Positions 9,834 to 18,328 are shown, counted from the first letter of the stretch. The stretch: 64,000 bases of DNA from Noviherbaspirillum malthae (GCF_015352985.1 NZ_JACYXF010000006.1:1-64000), one strand, 5' to 3'. Program-made: numbers and translations. Notes: a model not told the origin generated them from the letters alone.

Positions 9834-10718
9834 TCAGCCGGCTTGCCCACCGGCGTCGCCCCGGTCCCGGTTCAGCCACTCCCTCGGTGAAAGTCCCACC
9901 TTTGCCGCAAACGCGCGCGACAGCGCCGGCGGATTTGCATAACCCAGCTGCTCGGCCAGCCATTTGACCGGCCGTCCTTCGCGCAGTCCGGCCTGCGCCA
10001 GCGCGATACGGCAGCTCGTCACATAATCCGCCGGGGTCTGCCCCACCACCTGCTTGAACACCGTTGCAAAGCTCGTGCGCGACATGCCTGCGCATTCCGC
10101 CAGGCGTTCCAGAGTCCAGGCGCCGCCGGGCATTTCGTGGAGCGCCACCAGTGCGCGTGCAATGCGCGCGTGCGAGAGCCCGGCAATCAGTCCAGGCTGC
10201 ATGCCGGCTTCTTCCGGGTGATCCAGCAGCCAGCGCAGCAGCTGGATCAGCACCACCTCGAACAACCGGTCTGCCAGCAGGCGCTGGCCGCAGCGTACCC
10301 TGTCCGTCTCTGCAAACAGCAGCGCGAGCGCGGGTTCCAGTCCTTCCACGGCGGCCAGGCGCAGATGGAGGAAAGGGGGCAGGCTGCGCGCAAGCGGATG
10401 ATCTGCACCGCCTTCGAATTCCAGCACCGCGCAGGTGAAATCCGACCCTTCCCTTGGCGGATTATGGAAATGATGCGTCAGCGGCCGCGGATAGAACAGC
10501 AGGCTGGGCTCATCCAGAACCAGTTTTTCCGGAATGCCCGCGACGCCGTGATGCGTCACCTCCATCCGGCCGCGCCTGAGTACATGCAGGAATCCATGTC
10601 CGCTGCCGGCATCGTACTTCTGCAGGCCGCACAAGGGACCCGAATGAAAAAGGGCAGCCCGTACAGGGGAGCGCTTCAACAGCGCTGACAAGCGGTCGAC
10701 AGGGGCTTCTGAATTCAT
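9834..10718 (-). CDS. AraC-family regulator with cupin_6-type sensor domain
   Basis: A 294-residue regulator. The N-terminal ~170 residues form a cupin-type ligand domain, starting VDRLSALLKRSPVRAALFHSGP. The C-terminal double HTH (about residues 185-285) has TLERLAECAGMSRTSFATVF and a second helix-turn-helix ending GLSPREWL. It is transcribed divergently from the AhpD-like/redoxin pair, with about 150 bp between starts. This arrangement suggests it controls those genes, as this AraC subgroup often does for adjacent redox or detoxification genes. The inducer is unknown. Confidence 0.85.
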   Translation of the reverse strand: MNSEAPVDRLSALLKRSPVRAALFHSGPLCGLQKYDAGSGHGFLHVLRRGRMEVTHHGVAGIPEKLVLDEPSLLFYPRPLTHHFHNPPREGSDFTCAVLEFEGGADHPLARSLPPFLHLRLAAVEGLEPALALLFAETDRVRCGQRLLADRLFEVVLIQLLRWLLDHPEEAGMQPGLIAGLSHARIARALVALHEMPGGAWTLERLAECAGMSRTSFATVFKQVVGQTPADYVTSCRIALAQAGLREGRPVKWLAEQLGYANPPALSRAFAAKVGLSPREWLNRDRGDAGGQAG

Positions 10719-10869
10719 TTGAACGAAAAGGTATGACTATCGAATGAAATGGTTCCAATCATACGCTGCCGGATCGGATACTGCACATCACTGGGGCGGC
10801 TGAACAGGAACATCCTGACGCTCCGGAACTTTCCCATGTGATCAAGTCTTTCCTTTGAAAGGAACCAGC

Positions 10870-11406
10870 ATGTCCCGCGTCAACATGAATACCGAACTCG
10901 TCTCCGAAACCAGCCAGCAGACCCTGAAGCAGATTCACGCGGCATTCGGCGCAACGCCCAACATGTTCAGGGTGGTGGCCAATTCTCCCGCTGCACTGAA
11001 GAGCATGTGGGGCTCGTTCGGCGCGCTCGCCGGCGGTACCATCGGCGCGAAGCTCGGCGAGCAGATCGCCGTGGCGATCGCTGACCGCAACCGCTGCGAA
11101 TACTGCCTGGCCGCGCATACCGTACTCGGCAAGAAGGCCGGCGCCAGTGCCGAGGAAATGGCTTCTGCACAGGTAGGCCGCGCGGCGGATCCCAAAACGG
11201 CGACGGCACTCGCCTTCGCGCTCAAGGTCGTCAACGAGCGCGCGCAGGTGTCGGCCGATGACGTCGCGGCATTGCGTGCGGCAGGGTTCACCGACGAGCA
11301 CGTCGTCGAGATCATGGCCCATGTGGCGCTGAACCTGTTCACCAACTATGTCAATGTCGCCTTTAACGTACCGGTCGATTTCCCGGCCGTCGCATTGAGC
11401 AGCTGA
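10870..11406 (+). CDS. Carboxymuconolactone decarboxylase/AhpD-like peroxidase-family protein
   Basis: A 178-residue CMD-fold protein. It has the AhpD redox motif C-x2-C-x3-H (CEYCLAAH, Cys76, Cys79, His83). Such proteins reduce hydroperoxides or act as disulfide relays. The ATG at 10870 lies behind AAAGGAAC; I rejected the 15-nt longer frame because it overlaps that site. The next gene, 92 bp on, encodes a CPGC redoxin that could supply its reducing equivalents. The AraC-type gene upstream is divergent and probably regulates both. Confidence 0.85.
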   Translation: MSRVNMNTELVSETSQQTLKQIHAAFGATPNMFRVVANSPAALKSMWGSFGALAGGTIGAKLGEQIAVAIADRNRCEYCLAAHTVLGKKAGASAEEMASAQVGRAADPKTATALAFALKVVNERAQVSADDVAALRAAGFTDEHVVEIMAHVALNLFTNYVNVAFNVPVDFPAVALSS

Positions 11407-11498
11407 AGGCAATAACAGGCAGTGATGAAGGCGGCGGCCGGTTCGCCGCCAAACTCGACATTTCAAGCTTTCAAGAGTGCAATCGATTGGAGGAATAC

Positions 11499-12059
11499 AT
11501 GCAGCATCCTTCCCTGTATCTCGAACTCGATGTAATCGAGTGGATCAACACGCCGCAGCCGATACGCCTGGCCGACCTGCGCGGCCGCGTGGTGGTGCTG
11601 CATGCCTTCCAGATGCTGTGCCCGGGCTGCGTGACGTACGGCATCCCCCAAGCGGAACGCATCGCGCGCGCTTTCCCGGCAAGGGACGTGGTCGTGCTGG
11701 GCCTGCACACGGTATTCGAACACCATGACGTCATGACGCCGGCGGCGCTGCGTGCATTCGCGAGCGAGTACCGGCTGGGCATGCCTATCGGCATCGACCG
11801 GCCCGCCGATCAGGGTTCCGTGCCGCGCACGATGCGTTTGATGCAGCTGCGAGGCACGCCCAGCCTGGTATTGCTCGACAAGAGCGGTAGGATCAGGCAC
11901 CAGCATTTGGGGCAGGTGGAGGATCTTCGAATAGGAGCCGAAATCGGAACCTTGCTTGCCGAGACCGCGAAGGAAGAAGCAACGGGCAAGGACGGTGCAA
12001 CGGATGAGGCGCCTCGCAAGGGCGAGTGTGACGGCGGCAGCTGCCGCATCAATGCATGA
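11499..12059 (+). CDS. Thioredoxin-fold redoxin/TlpA-like protein
   Basis: A 186-residue protein with a thioredoxin-like domain over about residues 20-155. The active site is CPGC (Cys41, Cys44) in the segment LHAFQMLCPGC, and the cis-Pro loop is RGTPSLVLL. There is no signal peptide, so it should be cytosolic. Beyond the domain lies a charged tail ending CDGGSCRINA, with a second Cys pair (177, 182). GGAGG sits 5 nt before the ATG at 11499. Its place after the AhpD-like gene suggests a peroxidase-reductant pair. Confidence 0.8.
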   Translation: MQHPSLYLELDVIEWINTPQPIRLADLRGRVVVLHAFQMLCPGCVTYGIPQAERIARAFPARDVVVLGLHTVFEHHDVMTPAALRAFASEYRLGMPIGIDRPADQGSVPRTMRLMQLRGTPSLVLLDKSGRIRHQHLGQVEDLRIGAEIGTLLAETAKEEATGKDGATDEAPRKGECDGGSCRINA

Positions 12060-12132
12060 TGTCTTTCCGTACCGGTCATGGTCGGAAAGACATTTGCGCC
12101 GTCTTTTAAAATTACAAGCGAATTTGAGCCTT

Positions 12133-12293
12133 TAGAGCGGTTTCGTGTGACCTGCTTGTCGATCCCGGACCGATTGCCTCTGGTACTGCGTTGTGGCTCC
12201 TTGCCATGGCACCGCCATGTCGCGTCGCCACGCCTTGTCCCGGAGACAATCCGCCTCGGCCTCGACTAAGCCGGTCAACACGAAACCGCTCTA
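12133..12293. repeat. 161-nt imperfect inverted repeat (giant hairpin)
   Basis: The two arms are near-complementary over their whole length. The ends TAGAGCGGTTTCGTGT (12133-) and its complement (to 12293) match perfectly, and the arms meet at CATGGC-ACC-GCCATG (12205-12219). It fills the gap between the convergent redoxin and Bug genes, and the outer TAG on the minus strand is the stop codon of the Bug gene. It looks like a MITE- or REP-like unit, or an unusually long bidirectional terminator. Confidence 0.75.
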
Positions 12294-13256
12294 GTCGAGC
12301 GTGACGCCGGTGTCCTTGACCAGCTTGCCCAGCTTCGACGATTCCGAGCGCATCAATGCGCCAAAGCTTTCCGGCGTACCGCCGACGATCGGCGTGCCGA
12401 GTTCTTCCCAGCGTTTCTTGAAGGCGGGGTCGGCGAAGATCTCATTGAGCGCCTGGTTCAGCTTGCCGACAATAGGCTTGGGCGTCGCGGCCGGTGCGGC
12501 AATGCCATGCCAGGCCGAGAACTCGTACCCCGGCAGGCCTGCTTCGGCCAGGGTAGGAACGTCGGGCAGTGCAGGGCTGCGTGTCGCAGTGGTGACCGCA
12601 ATCGGACGGAGCTTGCCGGTCTTGATGTGCTGAACCGAGCTGCCGAGGATGTCGTACATGACCTTCACATGGCCGCCCACCACGTCGTTCAGCGCCGGGC
12701 CTGCGCCCTTGTAGGGAATGTGCTGCAGTTTCAGCTTGGTCGTGCTGTTGAACAGTTCGCCCGCCAGGTGCTGCGGCGTGCCGTTGCCCGCAGACGCGAA
12801 GCTGAGTTCGCCCGGCCTATCCTTGGCCAGCGCGAGGAACTGCTTCAGATTCGACACGGGCACCGACGGATGTACTTCCAGCACCAGAGGAAAGGCGGAG
12901 ATCTGGATGATCGGCGCAAAGTCCTTGTCCGGGTCGAAGGGAAGCGATTTGTACAGGGTTTTGCTGACCGACATCGGACCGCTTGCCGCCAGGAGAATCG
13001 TGTAGCCGTCGGCCGGCGACTTGGCGACGAAATCGGAGCCGATATTGCCGCCCGCGCCGCCGCGATTGTCGATGATGACCGGCGTATTCAATTTCGCCTG
13101 CAAGGGCCCCTGGATGAGCCGTGCCATGGCATCCGTAGGACCGCCGGGCGGATAGGGCACAACGAACTTGATCGGCTTCGATGGATAGGCGTCACCGGCC
13201 GCGGCGCCGAGCGCCTGGGCAAAAAGCATCGATGCGAGCATCAATTTCTTAAGCAT
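12291..13256 (-). CDS. Bug/TTT-family periplasmic receptor
   Basis: A 321-residue Bug receptor. The signal peptide (MLKKLMLASMLFAQALGAAAG) is followed by YPSKPIKFVVPYPPGGPTDAM and VIIDNRGGAGGNIGSDFVA. The C-terminus, VKDTGVTLD, is typical. The start at 13256 is supported by GAGGAGAC. It is the last gene of a three-gene minus-strand unit with a racemase-like protein and a hydroxyacyl-CoA dehydrogenase, so its ligand is probably the acid those enzymes act on. Its stop codon lies in the end of the 161-nt hairpin. Confidence 0.88.
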   Translation of the reverse strand: MLKKLMLASMLFAQALGAAAGDAYPSKPIKFVVPYPPGGPTDAMARLIQGPLQAKLNTPVIIDNRGGAGGNIGSDFVAKSPADGYTILLAASGPMSVSKTLYKSLPFDPDKDFAPIIQISAFPLVLEVHPSVPVSNLKQFLALAKDRPGELSFASAGNGTPQHLAGELFNSTTKLKLQHIPYKGAGPALNDVVGGHVKVMYDILGSSVQHIKTGKLRPIAVTTATRSPALPDVPTLAEAGLPGYEFSAWHGIAAPAATPKPIVGKLNQALNEIFADPAFKKRWEELGTPIVGGTPESFGALMRSESSKLGKLVKDTGVTLD

Positions 13257-13297
13257 GATTTGTCTCCTCGTTTTTTGATTACCTGAACTGCGGAATT

Positions 13298-13981
13298 TCA
13301 CTTCCTTGATTCACCTCTTTGCAGCGTCTGTGCAGCCTGCACCGACAGGCGCCGCTTCAATTCCATTACCGCACTGTGAACGGTGGTGAGCACGGGCTTT
13401 CCCGTGGCCTGTTCGCATGCGCTGCGCGCGCGCGCCATGCTGAACTGAGCGAGCGCAATCGTGGCGCAGCCTGCGTTCGACAAACGTCTTGCCTGTTCGG
13501 CGATCAAGGCATCGTGTTCATTAACATCGCCGCGATTCAGGGCGTCCAGCGCACCTTCGGCGAGCGCGCAGCGGATGTCGACGGACTCGGGGAACTCCGG
13601 CGGCATCGACTCCAGCGTCGGTCCGAATGTCGCGATCAGTCCTATCGAGCCATCCGCTTTTTGCGCATCGGCGATCATCGCTTCATTCGGCTTGAGTACC
13701 GGCAGATCGGCATGGCGGCGCGCAACGGCTTCGATGCAGGATCCGAAGGCCGAGCAGGTGAAGAGAATCGCATCAACACCGGTTCCGACTGCATAGTCAG
13801 CCAAGTCCTGGAAGCGCTGGTGCATGCGGGCATCCAGGCCTTGACCGGAATGAACCAGGTCCGCCGACAGCGAGTCGTCCAGCAGGTTCATGCGTGTCGC
13901 TTCGGGCCATTCGTGCGCGATGGCTTCGTTGATCGGCGCTACCGAATGGCTTAGCGCGTGAATAAGTGCAAGGCGTGGCAT
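13298..13981 (-). CDS. Asp/Glu racemase-superfamily protein, single-cysteine type
   Basis: A 227-residue protein of the Asp/Glu/hydantoin racemase fold. The first catalytic Cys is present in AILFTCSAFGSC. The second, normally in a G-C-T context, is replaced: the aligned block reads IALAQFSMARA. A one-Cys family member cannot run the usual two-base racemisation, so this may be a decarboxylase, isomerase or maleate-type enzyme. The start at 13981 is the only good one. It lies between a hydroxyacyl-CoA dehydrogenase gene (64 bp upstream) and a Bug receptor gene (41 bp downstream) and is probably co-transcribed. Confidence 0.75.
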   Translation of the reverse strand: MPRLALIHALSHSVAPINEAIAHEWPEATRMNLLDDSLSADLVHSGQGLDARMHQRFQDLADYAVGTGVDAILFTCSAFGSCIEAVARRHADLPVLKPNEAMIADAQKADGSIGLIATFGPTLESMPPEFPESVDIRCALAEGALDALNRGDVNEHDALIAEQARRLSNAGCATIALAQFSMARARSACEQATGKPVLTTVHSAVMELKRRLSVQAAQTLQRGESRK

Positions 13982-14045
13982 GGTCGGTCTTTGTTCGAAT
14001 ATGAGGTGAGCTTGCGATGTCGTTCATTGCCGCATTGCAGGCCGT

Positions 14046-15044
14046 TTATCTATCGTCTTCAATCTTCGGGAGTTCGGCTGCCAGCAGGCGCAAGCCCGCC
14101 TTCAGCAGGTCGTCATACCGCTTGCGTTCGGCAGCAATGCTCTCGGGCGTCCATTTGAAAAAACCTTCGCCTGTCTTCATGCCGAATCTTCCGGTTGCGT
14201 AGCGTTCCGACAGTGCTCTGGACGGCTCGGTATTGGCTGCAAGCGACGGATACATGGTGGCCGCGGCCGGGCAATGCACGTCGATGCCGGCATGGTCGCG
14301 CTGCAGCACCGGGCCGGCGGCGAGAAAGCGGAAGCCGAATCCGAAGCGCACCGCCGCATCGACATCCTCGGGCGTCGCGACGCCTGCATCGATGAGTGCA
14401 AAGGCTTCGCGCGCCAGTGCATGCTGAAGACGGTTGGCGAGAAATCCCGGCAAGTCCTTGCGCACCAGCACCGGCACCATGCCGCAGCCGCGCATGAAGG
14501 CAGCCAGGGATTCGCCAAGTGCTACGGAAGACAGCTCGCCAAGCACAACCTCCACCAGCGGGACCAGGTGCGCCGGCATGAAGAAATGCAGGCCGAGCAT
14601 CCGCTGCGCGGTTTGCAGTCCTTCGCCGATAGCCGAAATCGGGAAGCTGGAACTGTTGCTGCACAACACGGTATCTGCACGCGCACGCTGTACCAGTTCC
14701 GCGAACAGCTCCTGCTTGAGCGCCAGCTTTTCGGGAATGCATTCGATGACCAGGTCGACCGCCGCCCAATCGACCTCGTCCAGCGACGCGCAGGTGCCAA
14801 GGCCGCTTCGCTTGTGCTCCGCATCGAGGCCGCGCAAGCCGTTCGTGAAATAGGTATCAAGCGCCTGCCGCCGCGCTTCTCCGCGTTCCAGAACGATGGT
14901 GCGGCAGCCTCCGCGCGCCAGCACCAGGGCGACATCGGCGCCCATCGTGCCGCCTCCTATGACGAGTGCGCATGCCCGGGAAGGCTTGGGCAAAGCGGCT
15001 GGTTGATCCGCAGGCGATGACGACGATGGGTTCAAAGTATCCAT
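14046..15044 (-). CDS. 3-hydroxyacyl-CoA dehydrogenase-family (L-carnitine dehydrogenase-like) protein
   Basis: A 332-residue NAD-dependent enzyme. The N-terminal Rossmann motif VIGGGTMGADVALVLA is preceded by an ~25-residue polar extension. The catalytic-domain signature SNSSSFPISAIGEGL and the His region LHFFMPAHLVPLVEVV match 3-hydroxyacyl-CoA / L-carnitine / L-gulonate dehydrogenases. The C-terminal domain has KDLPGFLANRLQHALAREA. With no partner hydratase, a small hydroxy acid or carnitine-like substrate is plausible. It is the first gene of the minus-strand unit, with its start 84 bp from the divergent LysR gene at 15129. Confidence 0.82.
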   Translation of the reverse strand: MDTLNPSSSSPADQPAALPKPSRACALVIGGGTMGADVALVLARGGCRTIVLERGEARRQALDTYFTNGLRGLDAEHKRSGLGTCASLDEVDWAAVDLVIECIPEKLALKQELFAELVQRARADTVLCSNSSSFPISAIGEGLQTAQRMLGLHFFMPAHLVPLVEVVLGELSSVALGESLAAFMRGCGMVPVLVRKDLPGFLANRLQHALAREAFALIDAGVATPEDVDAAVRFGFGFRFLAAGPVLQRDHAGIDVHCPAAATMYPSLAANTEPSRALSERYATGRFGMKTGEGFFKWTPESIAAERKRYDDLLKAGLRLLAAELPKIEDDR

Positions 15045-15128
15045 GTGTGCCGGTTAGCAAAAGAAAAATTCAGTTTGCTACGAGACTTTTTATCTGTAAA
15101 TCGCATATTTTCTATAAACTTATCTATC

Positions 15129-16040
15129 ATGGAGATAAATATTTCGAGCCGCGACCTGCGCGCCTTTCTTGCCGTGGCCAACAGCTTGAGTTTCAGCCAG
15201 GCGGCGCAGCAGGTGCACCTTTCGCAGTCCGCACTGTCGACCCTGATCCTGCGGCTGGAGGAAGCTTTCGGTTCCCGCCTGTTCGACCGTACGACGCGCA
15301 CGGTGGCGCTGACCGCGGCGGGAGAGGTGCTTGCGTCGCAGGCCGAACAGCTGCTGTCGGACATGGAACGCACGGTGACTGCGGTGCGGGATGTCACCAT
15401 GGTGCGCCGGGGGCGCGTGGCGCTCGCAGCCTTGCCGTCTCTGGCGGCGCATGTCATTCCGCCCCTGTTCCGCGTCTTCGGCGAGACATATCCCGACATC
15501 AAGCTGTCCCTGATCGACACCTTGTCCGAACCGGCGTTCGAGCTTGTGAGGGAAGGGCGCGTCGACTTCGCGCTGACGGCAGCCAATCCTGCCTACACCG
15601 ACCTCGACTATGTTCCGCTCACGACGGACAGTTTCGTTCTCCTGGCGGCACGCGGCCATCCGCTGGGCCGGAAACGCACGGAGATCGCATTGACCGATAC
15701 GCTGTCTGCGCCGCACATCTCGATGTCGCGCCACACCAGCGTGCGCCAGTACATGGAAGCCGCGGCGCTGCAGAACGGTTTCGCGTTTCATCCGGCGTAC
15801 GAGGTGGATCATCTGGCGACCATCGGTGCAATGGTGAGCGAGCAATTGGGCGTGGCTGCCTTGCCGTCCATGGCGGCCGATGTCATCAGCGGAAAAAACA
15901 TCATGCGCCGTCCGCTGGTCAGCCCCGTCATCCGAAGGTCCATCGGTCTTGTCATGCGAAAGGAGGGTTCTCTGTCTCCTGCGGCGGAAGGGATGCTTGC
16001 ATTGCTGAGGCAGCAACTCCAGAGCTTCGCGGTCCGCTGA
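15129..16040 (+). CDS. LysR-family transcriptional regulator
   Basis: A 303-residue LTTR. The N-terminal winged HTH starts MEINISSRDLRAFLAVANSL, with LSFSQAAQQVHLSQSALSTL as the helix-turn-helix. A type-2 periplasmic-binding effector domain follows (about residues 90-295). I chose the ATG at 15129 because a frame extension to 15045 would cover the whole AT-rich intergenic region. It is divergent from the dehydrogenase/racemase/Bug unit and is the likely regulator of that unit, with its site in 15045-15128. Confidence 0.88.
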   Translation: MEINISSRDLRAFLAVANSLSFSQAAQQVHLSQSALSTLILRLEEAFGSRLFDRTTRTVALTAAGEVLASQAEQLLSDMERTVTAVRDVTMVRRGRVALAALPSLAAHVIPPLFRVFGETYPDIKLSLIDTLSEPAFELVREGRVDFALTAANPAYTDLDYVPLTTDSFVLLAARGHPLGRKRTEIALTDTLSAPHISMSRHTSVRQYMEAAALQNGFAFHPAYEVDHLATIGAMVSEQLGVAALPSMAADVISGKNIMRRPLVSPVIRRSIGLVMRKEGSLSPAAEGMLALLRQQLQSFAVR

Positions 16041-16127
16041 TTCCGCAGAACAAGCGGTCAGTCCGCGTGATCCTGCCGCGGCTGCGGACGGAGGTACAAT
16101 ACGTACTTCTCAAAGAAAGGGCGTCAT

Positions 16128-16613
16128 ATGAAGATAGCGAAAGATACCGTGGTCTCGCTCCACTACACCTTGTCGGATGCGGAGGGCAATCAGATCGACA
16201 AGAGCAAGCAGCCGATGGTGTATCTTCATGGCGGATACGGCAACACGCTGCCCAAGATCGAAGCAGCGCTGGACGGCCAGGACACAGGCTATACGACCAC
16301 AATCGACGTCGAACCAGACGATGCTTTCGGGTACTACGATGACCAACTGGTCAAGGTCGAGCCGCGCAACCGTCTGCCGGAACAGCTCGAAGTGGGCATG
16401 CAATTCGAAGGCATGGTGGAAGGCGAGGGCAGCCCCCAGCGCGTCATCTTCACCCTCACCGAATTCAATGACGAACAGGTGACGCTGGATGGAAACCATC
16501 CTCTGGCAGGCATGTCGCTGCGGTTCGATCTGAACGTGACGGACGTTCGTGCCGCCACGTCGGAAGAAATTTCGCACGGCCACGTGCATGGTGCGCACGG
16601 CCATCATCATTGA
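16128..16613 (+). CDS. slyD: FKBP-type peptidyl-prolyl isomerase SlyD
   Basis: A 161-residue SlyD. The FKBP domain is split by an insert-in-flap chaperone domain (about residues 70-125), with family segments MVYLHGGYGN, DVEPDDAFGYYD and GNHPLAGMSLRFDL. The C-terminal tail is His-rich (HGHVHGAHGHHH), as in metal-binding SlyD that supplies Ni to hydrogenase or urease and assists folding. The tail is shorter than in E. coli. A TACAAT box lies near 16096. The gene is separate from the LysR gene and is followed by two perfect hairpins. Confidence 0.93.
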   Translation: MKIAKDTVVSLHYTLSDAEGNQIDKSKQPMVYLHGGYGNTLPKIEAALDGQDTGYTTTIDVEPDDAFGYYDDQLVKVEPRNRLPEQLEVGMQFEGMVEGEGSPQRVIFTLTEFNDEQVTLDGNHPLAGMSLRFDLNVTDVRAATSEEISHGHVHGAHGHHH

Positions 16614-16621
16614 TCTGCATG

Positions 16622-16656
16622 GTGCAGCGGTTCTGCAGGTTTTTCAACCGCTGCAC
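16622..16656. repeat. Perfect 11-bp hairpin downstream of slyD
   Basis: GTGCAGCGGTT and AACCGCTGCAC form an 11-bp perfect stem with a 13-nt loop that contains TTTTT. No T tract follows the stem. It lies 8 bp past the slyD stop, so it probably stabilises or terminates that mRNA. Confidence 0.55.
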
Positions 16657-16689
16657 GCTGCCGTCACCAGGCGCACGCGCCAGAGCGCT

Positions 16690-16725
16690 TTCGGTTTGAC
16701 CGGACCAGGCGACAGTCAAACCGAA
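16690..16725. repeat. Second perfect 11-bp hairpin
   Basis: TTCGGTTTGAC and GTCAAACCGAA pair perfectly around a 14-nt loop, with no T tract on either side. It is the second strong stem between slyD and the convergent STAS-like gene and may act as a terminator or processing site from either side. Confidence 0.5.
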
Positions 16726-16843
16726 GGTCCTTCCAATACTCGGGCTCGTACTGAACCCTCGAAGCTTCCATGTCTATTTAAGCCGCTGCAGGAAGAGTCT
16801 GACGCGGGGGGCTCAACGCCGTGCTCATTGTCGGCGGGAGCGA

Positions 16844-17209
16844 CTATTTTGATGGTGCGCCCTCAAGCCATTGAATTGCCGAGTTCACATCGTTGTAGAA
16901 AACTTCGTACTCACCATCGCCGAAAGCAAGGCGGGCCAGGTAAGCCAGCTTTGTATTCGACACTACAATTGCCCGCCGCAGAGAATCGCCAAGATACCCT
17001 GCGTCCACCAATTGCCGCTGCAGGAACACCAAATCCAAGTCCGGCGTTGTCATCTCACGAGCATCGTAAAGAATCTTCCGGCGCCCTGCCTTCTTTACCA
17101 CATCAAGCAGATGTTCATGGCATTCCAGAAGCAGGGCTTCTGTTGCCTCGCCGCGAAATCGGACAATAGCCATGTCTCCGGCTAGCTCAACCACAAAGCT
17201 GCCTTTCAT
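16844..17209 (-). CDS. STAS/SpoIIAA-like small cytosolic protein
   Basis: A 121-residue protein with the alternating strand-helix pattern of a STAS/SpoIIAA-like domain. It begins KGSFVVELAGDMAIVRFRGE, followed by a helix, a central strand KILYDAREMTTPDLD, and a C-terminal pairing region IVVSNTKLAYLARLAFGDGE. Such proteins often bind lipids or act in signalling. No Ser phosphorylation motif is obvious. There is no signal peptide, and it appears monocistronic, convergent with slyD. The function is unknown. Confidence 0.65.
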   Translation of the reverse strand: MKGSFVVELAGDMAIVRFRGEATEALLLECHEHLLDVVKKAGRRKILYDAREMTTPDLDLVFLQRQLVDAGYLGDSLRRAIVVSNTKLAYLARLAFGDGEYEVFYNDVNSAIQWLEGAPSK

Positions 17210-17754
17210 GGCATTACTTTCCTTTCATTCTGAAATGGGCCTGTACCGCCCATGCATTTTAGTGCAACTTCGATATAGCTGCCTTGCGTTTGCTCTGCAT
17301 GACGAATGGAAAGTTCTCGTAATACACTGATTCACCGTTCAGGAAGATGGCAAGCAATGATGTGCTTTCGGATGAAAATGCCGGCCTTTTGCATTCCGGA
17401 ACAGCCGTGAATTTTATATGTGTAAATCCACTGCCCAGCAGGCGAGGTGGAAGTTTGCTGGTGACAAATCCTTAGCGAATGGTTCGTAAGCCGCACGGCG
17501 TAATTTCGCCCCTGATTAATTCGGCTTGCTGCAGCTTCGGATGTATGTACGGTTCTGACCGCAGGAGGCCAGTGCCGGCAGCCGGATGCGACGCGAACCG
17601 GACGCTCGCACCAGTTGAGACTTCGTCAGGGGATCACCGCCGAGTAAGACAGTGTTGCCATCCGCCCGGCGCATCTGCTTCGGGGCCGGGTTGATCCGCC
17701 GGACATTACCTGACGGTCCGTGACCAACCCGGCACTTGGGGCAACCCTGATCAG
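17210..17754. other. 545-bp region without a clear gene
   Basis: No open frame has a good start and protein-like composition. The half from about 17220 to 17460 is AT-richer than its surroundings. The half from 17540 to 17750 is GC-rich and full of short complementary blocks (for example CCCGG...CCGGG near 17668-17692), consistent with a folded RNA, but I recognise no riboswitch or RNA family. It must also contain the promoter of the STAS-like gene. Confidence 0.4.
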
Positions 17755-18147
17755 CTACTTGGGGCGGTAGATCGCACAGAGCTTGTTGCCGTCGGGATCA
17801 CGCACATACGCCAGGTGCATTGCACCCATGCTTCCGTCACGCAGGCCGGGCGGGTTTTCAATGGACTTGCCCCCATTCGCAACCGCGATGTCATGAAACT
17901 CGCAGACTTGCTCCGCCGAGATGCACTTGAAGCCGATGGTGCCGCCGTTTGCAAAGGTCGCCTCTTCACCATTGATTGGTTCGGTGATGCAGAAGGTGCC
18001 ACCGTCATGCCGGTAGAAGAGCCGGGTATGCCCGGAGTCGGCCTTGTGGCGAAAGGGTTCTCCTGCTCCGAGTACTCCAAGCACCGCGTTATAAAAACGC
18101 CTTGAGCGCTCGATGTCGTTCGAACCGATCATTATGTGACTGAACAT
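17755..18147 (-). CDS. VOC (glyoxalase/bleomycin resistance-like) family protein
   Basis: A 130-residue single-domain VOC protein. The first beta-alpha module begins MFSHIMIGSNDIERSRRFYN and the second contains GFKCISAEQVCEFHD; it ends with YVRDPDGNKLCAIY. Metal ligands are plausible at His4 and the late acidic residues. The family spans glyoxalase I, dioxygenases and drug-binding proteins, so no substrate can be given. It is monocistronic, on the same strand as lldP but about 180 bp downstream of its stop. Confidence 0.8.
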   Translation of the reverse strand: MFSHIMIGSNDIERSRRFYNAVLGVLGAGEPFRHKADSGHTRLFYRHDGGTFCITEPINGEEATFANGGTIGFKCISAEQVCEFHDIAVANGGKSIENPPGLRDGSMGAMHLAYVRDPDGNKLCAIYRPK

Positions 18148-18328
18148 TTTTTCTCCTCTTATCCCTTGGCATTCCAGTGTAACGATCTATTTGCACACCC
18201 GCAACGGAGTAGCGTTCTTAACTCGATGTTCTCTTCCATCCGGTTCCAGTGGCGGTACTGCTTGAGTCGTCCCTGAACACGTTCGGATGATCAGGGACCG
18301 GCATGCTTGCCAACCGAGAGCGGCGCTG

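Noticed and set aside
17347..17475. Short frame starting ATGGCAAGCAATGATG
   Set aside because: The AGGA lies only about 2 nt from the ATG and the 42-residue product has no recognisable feature.
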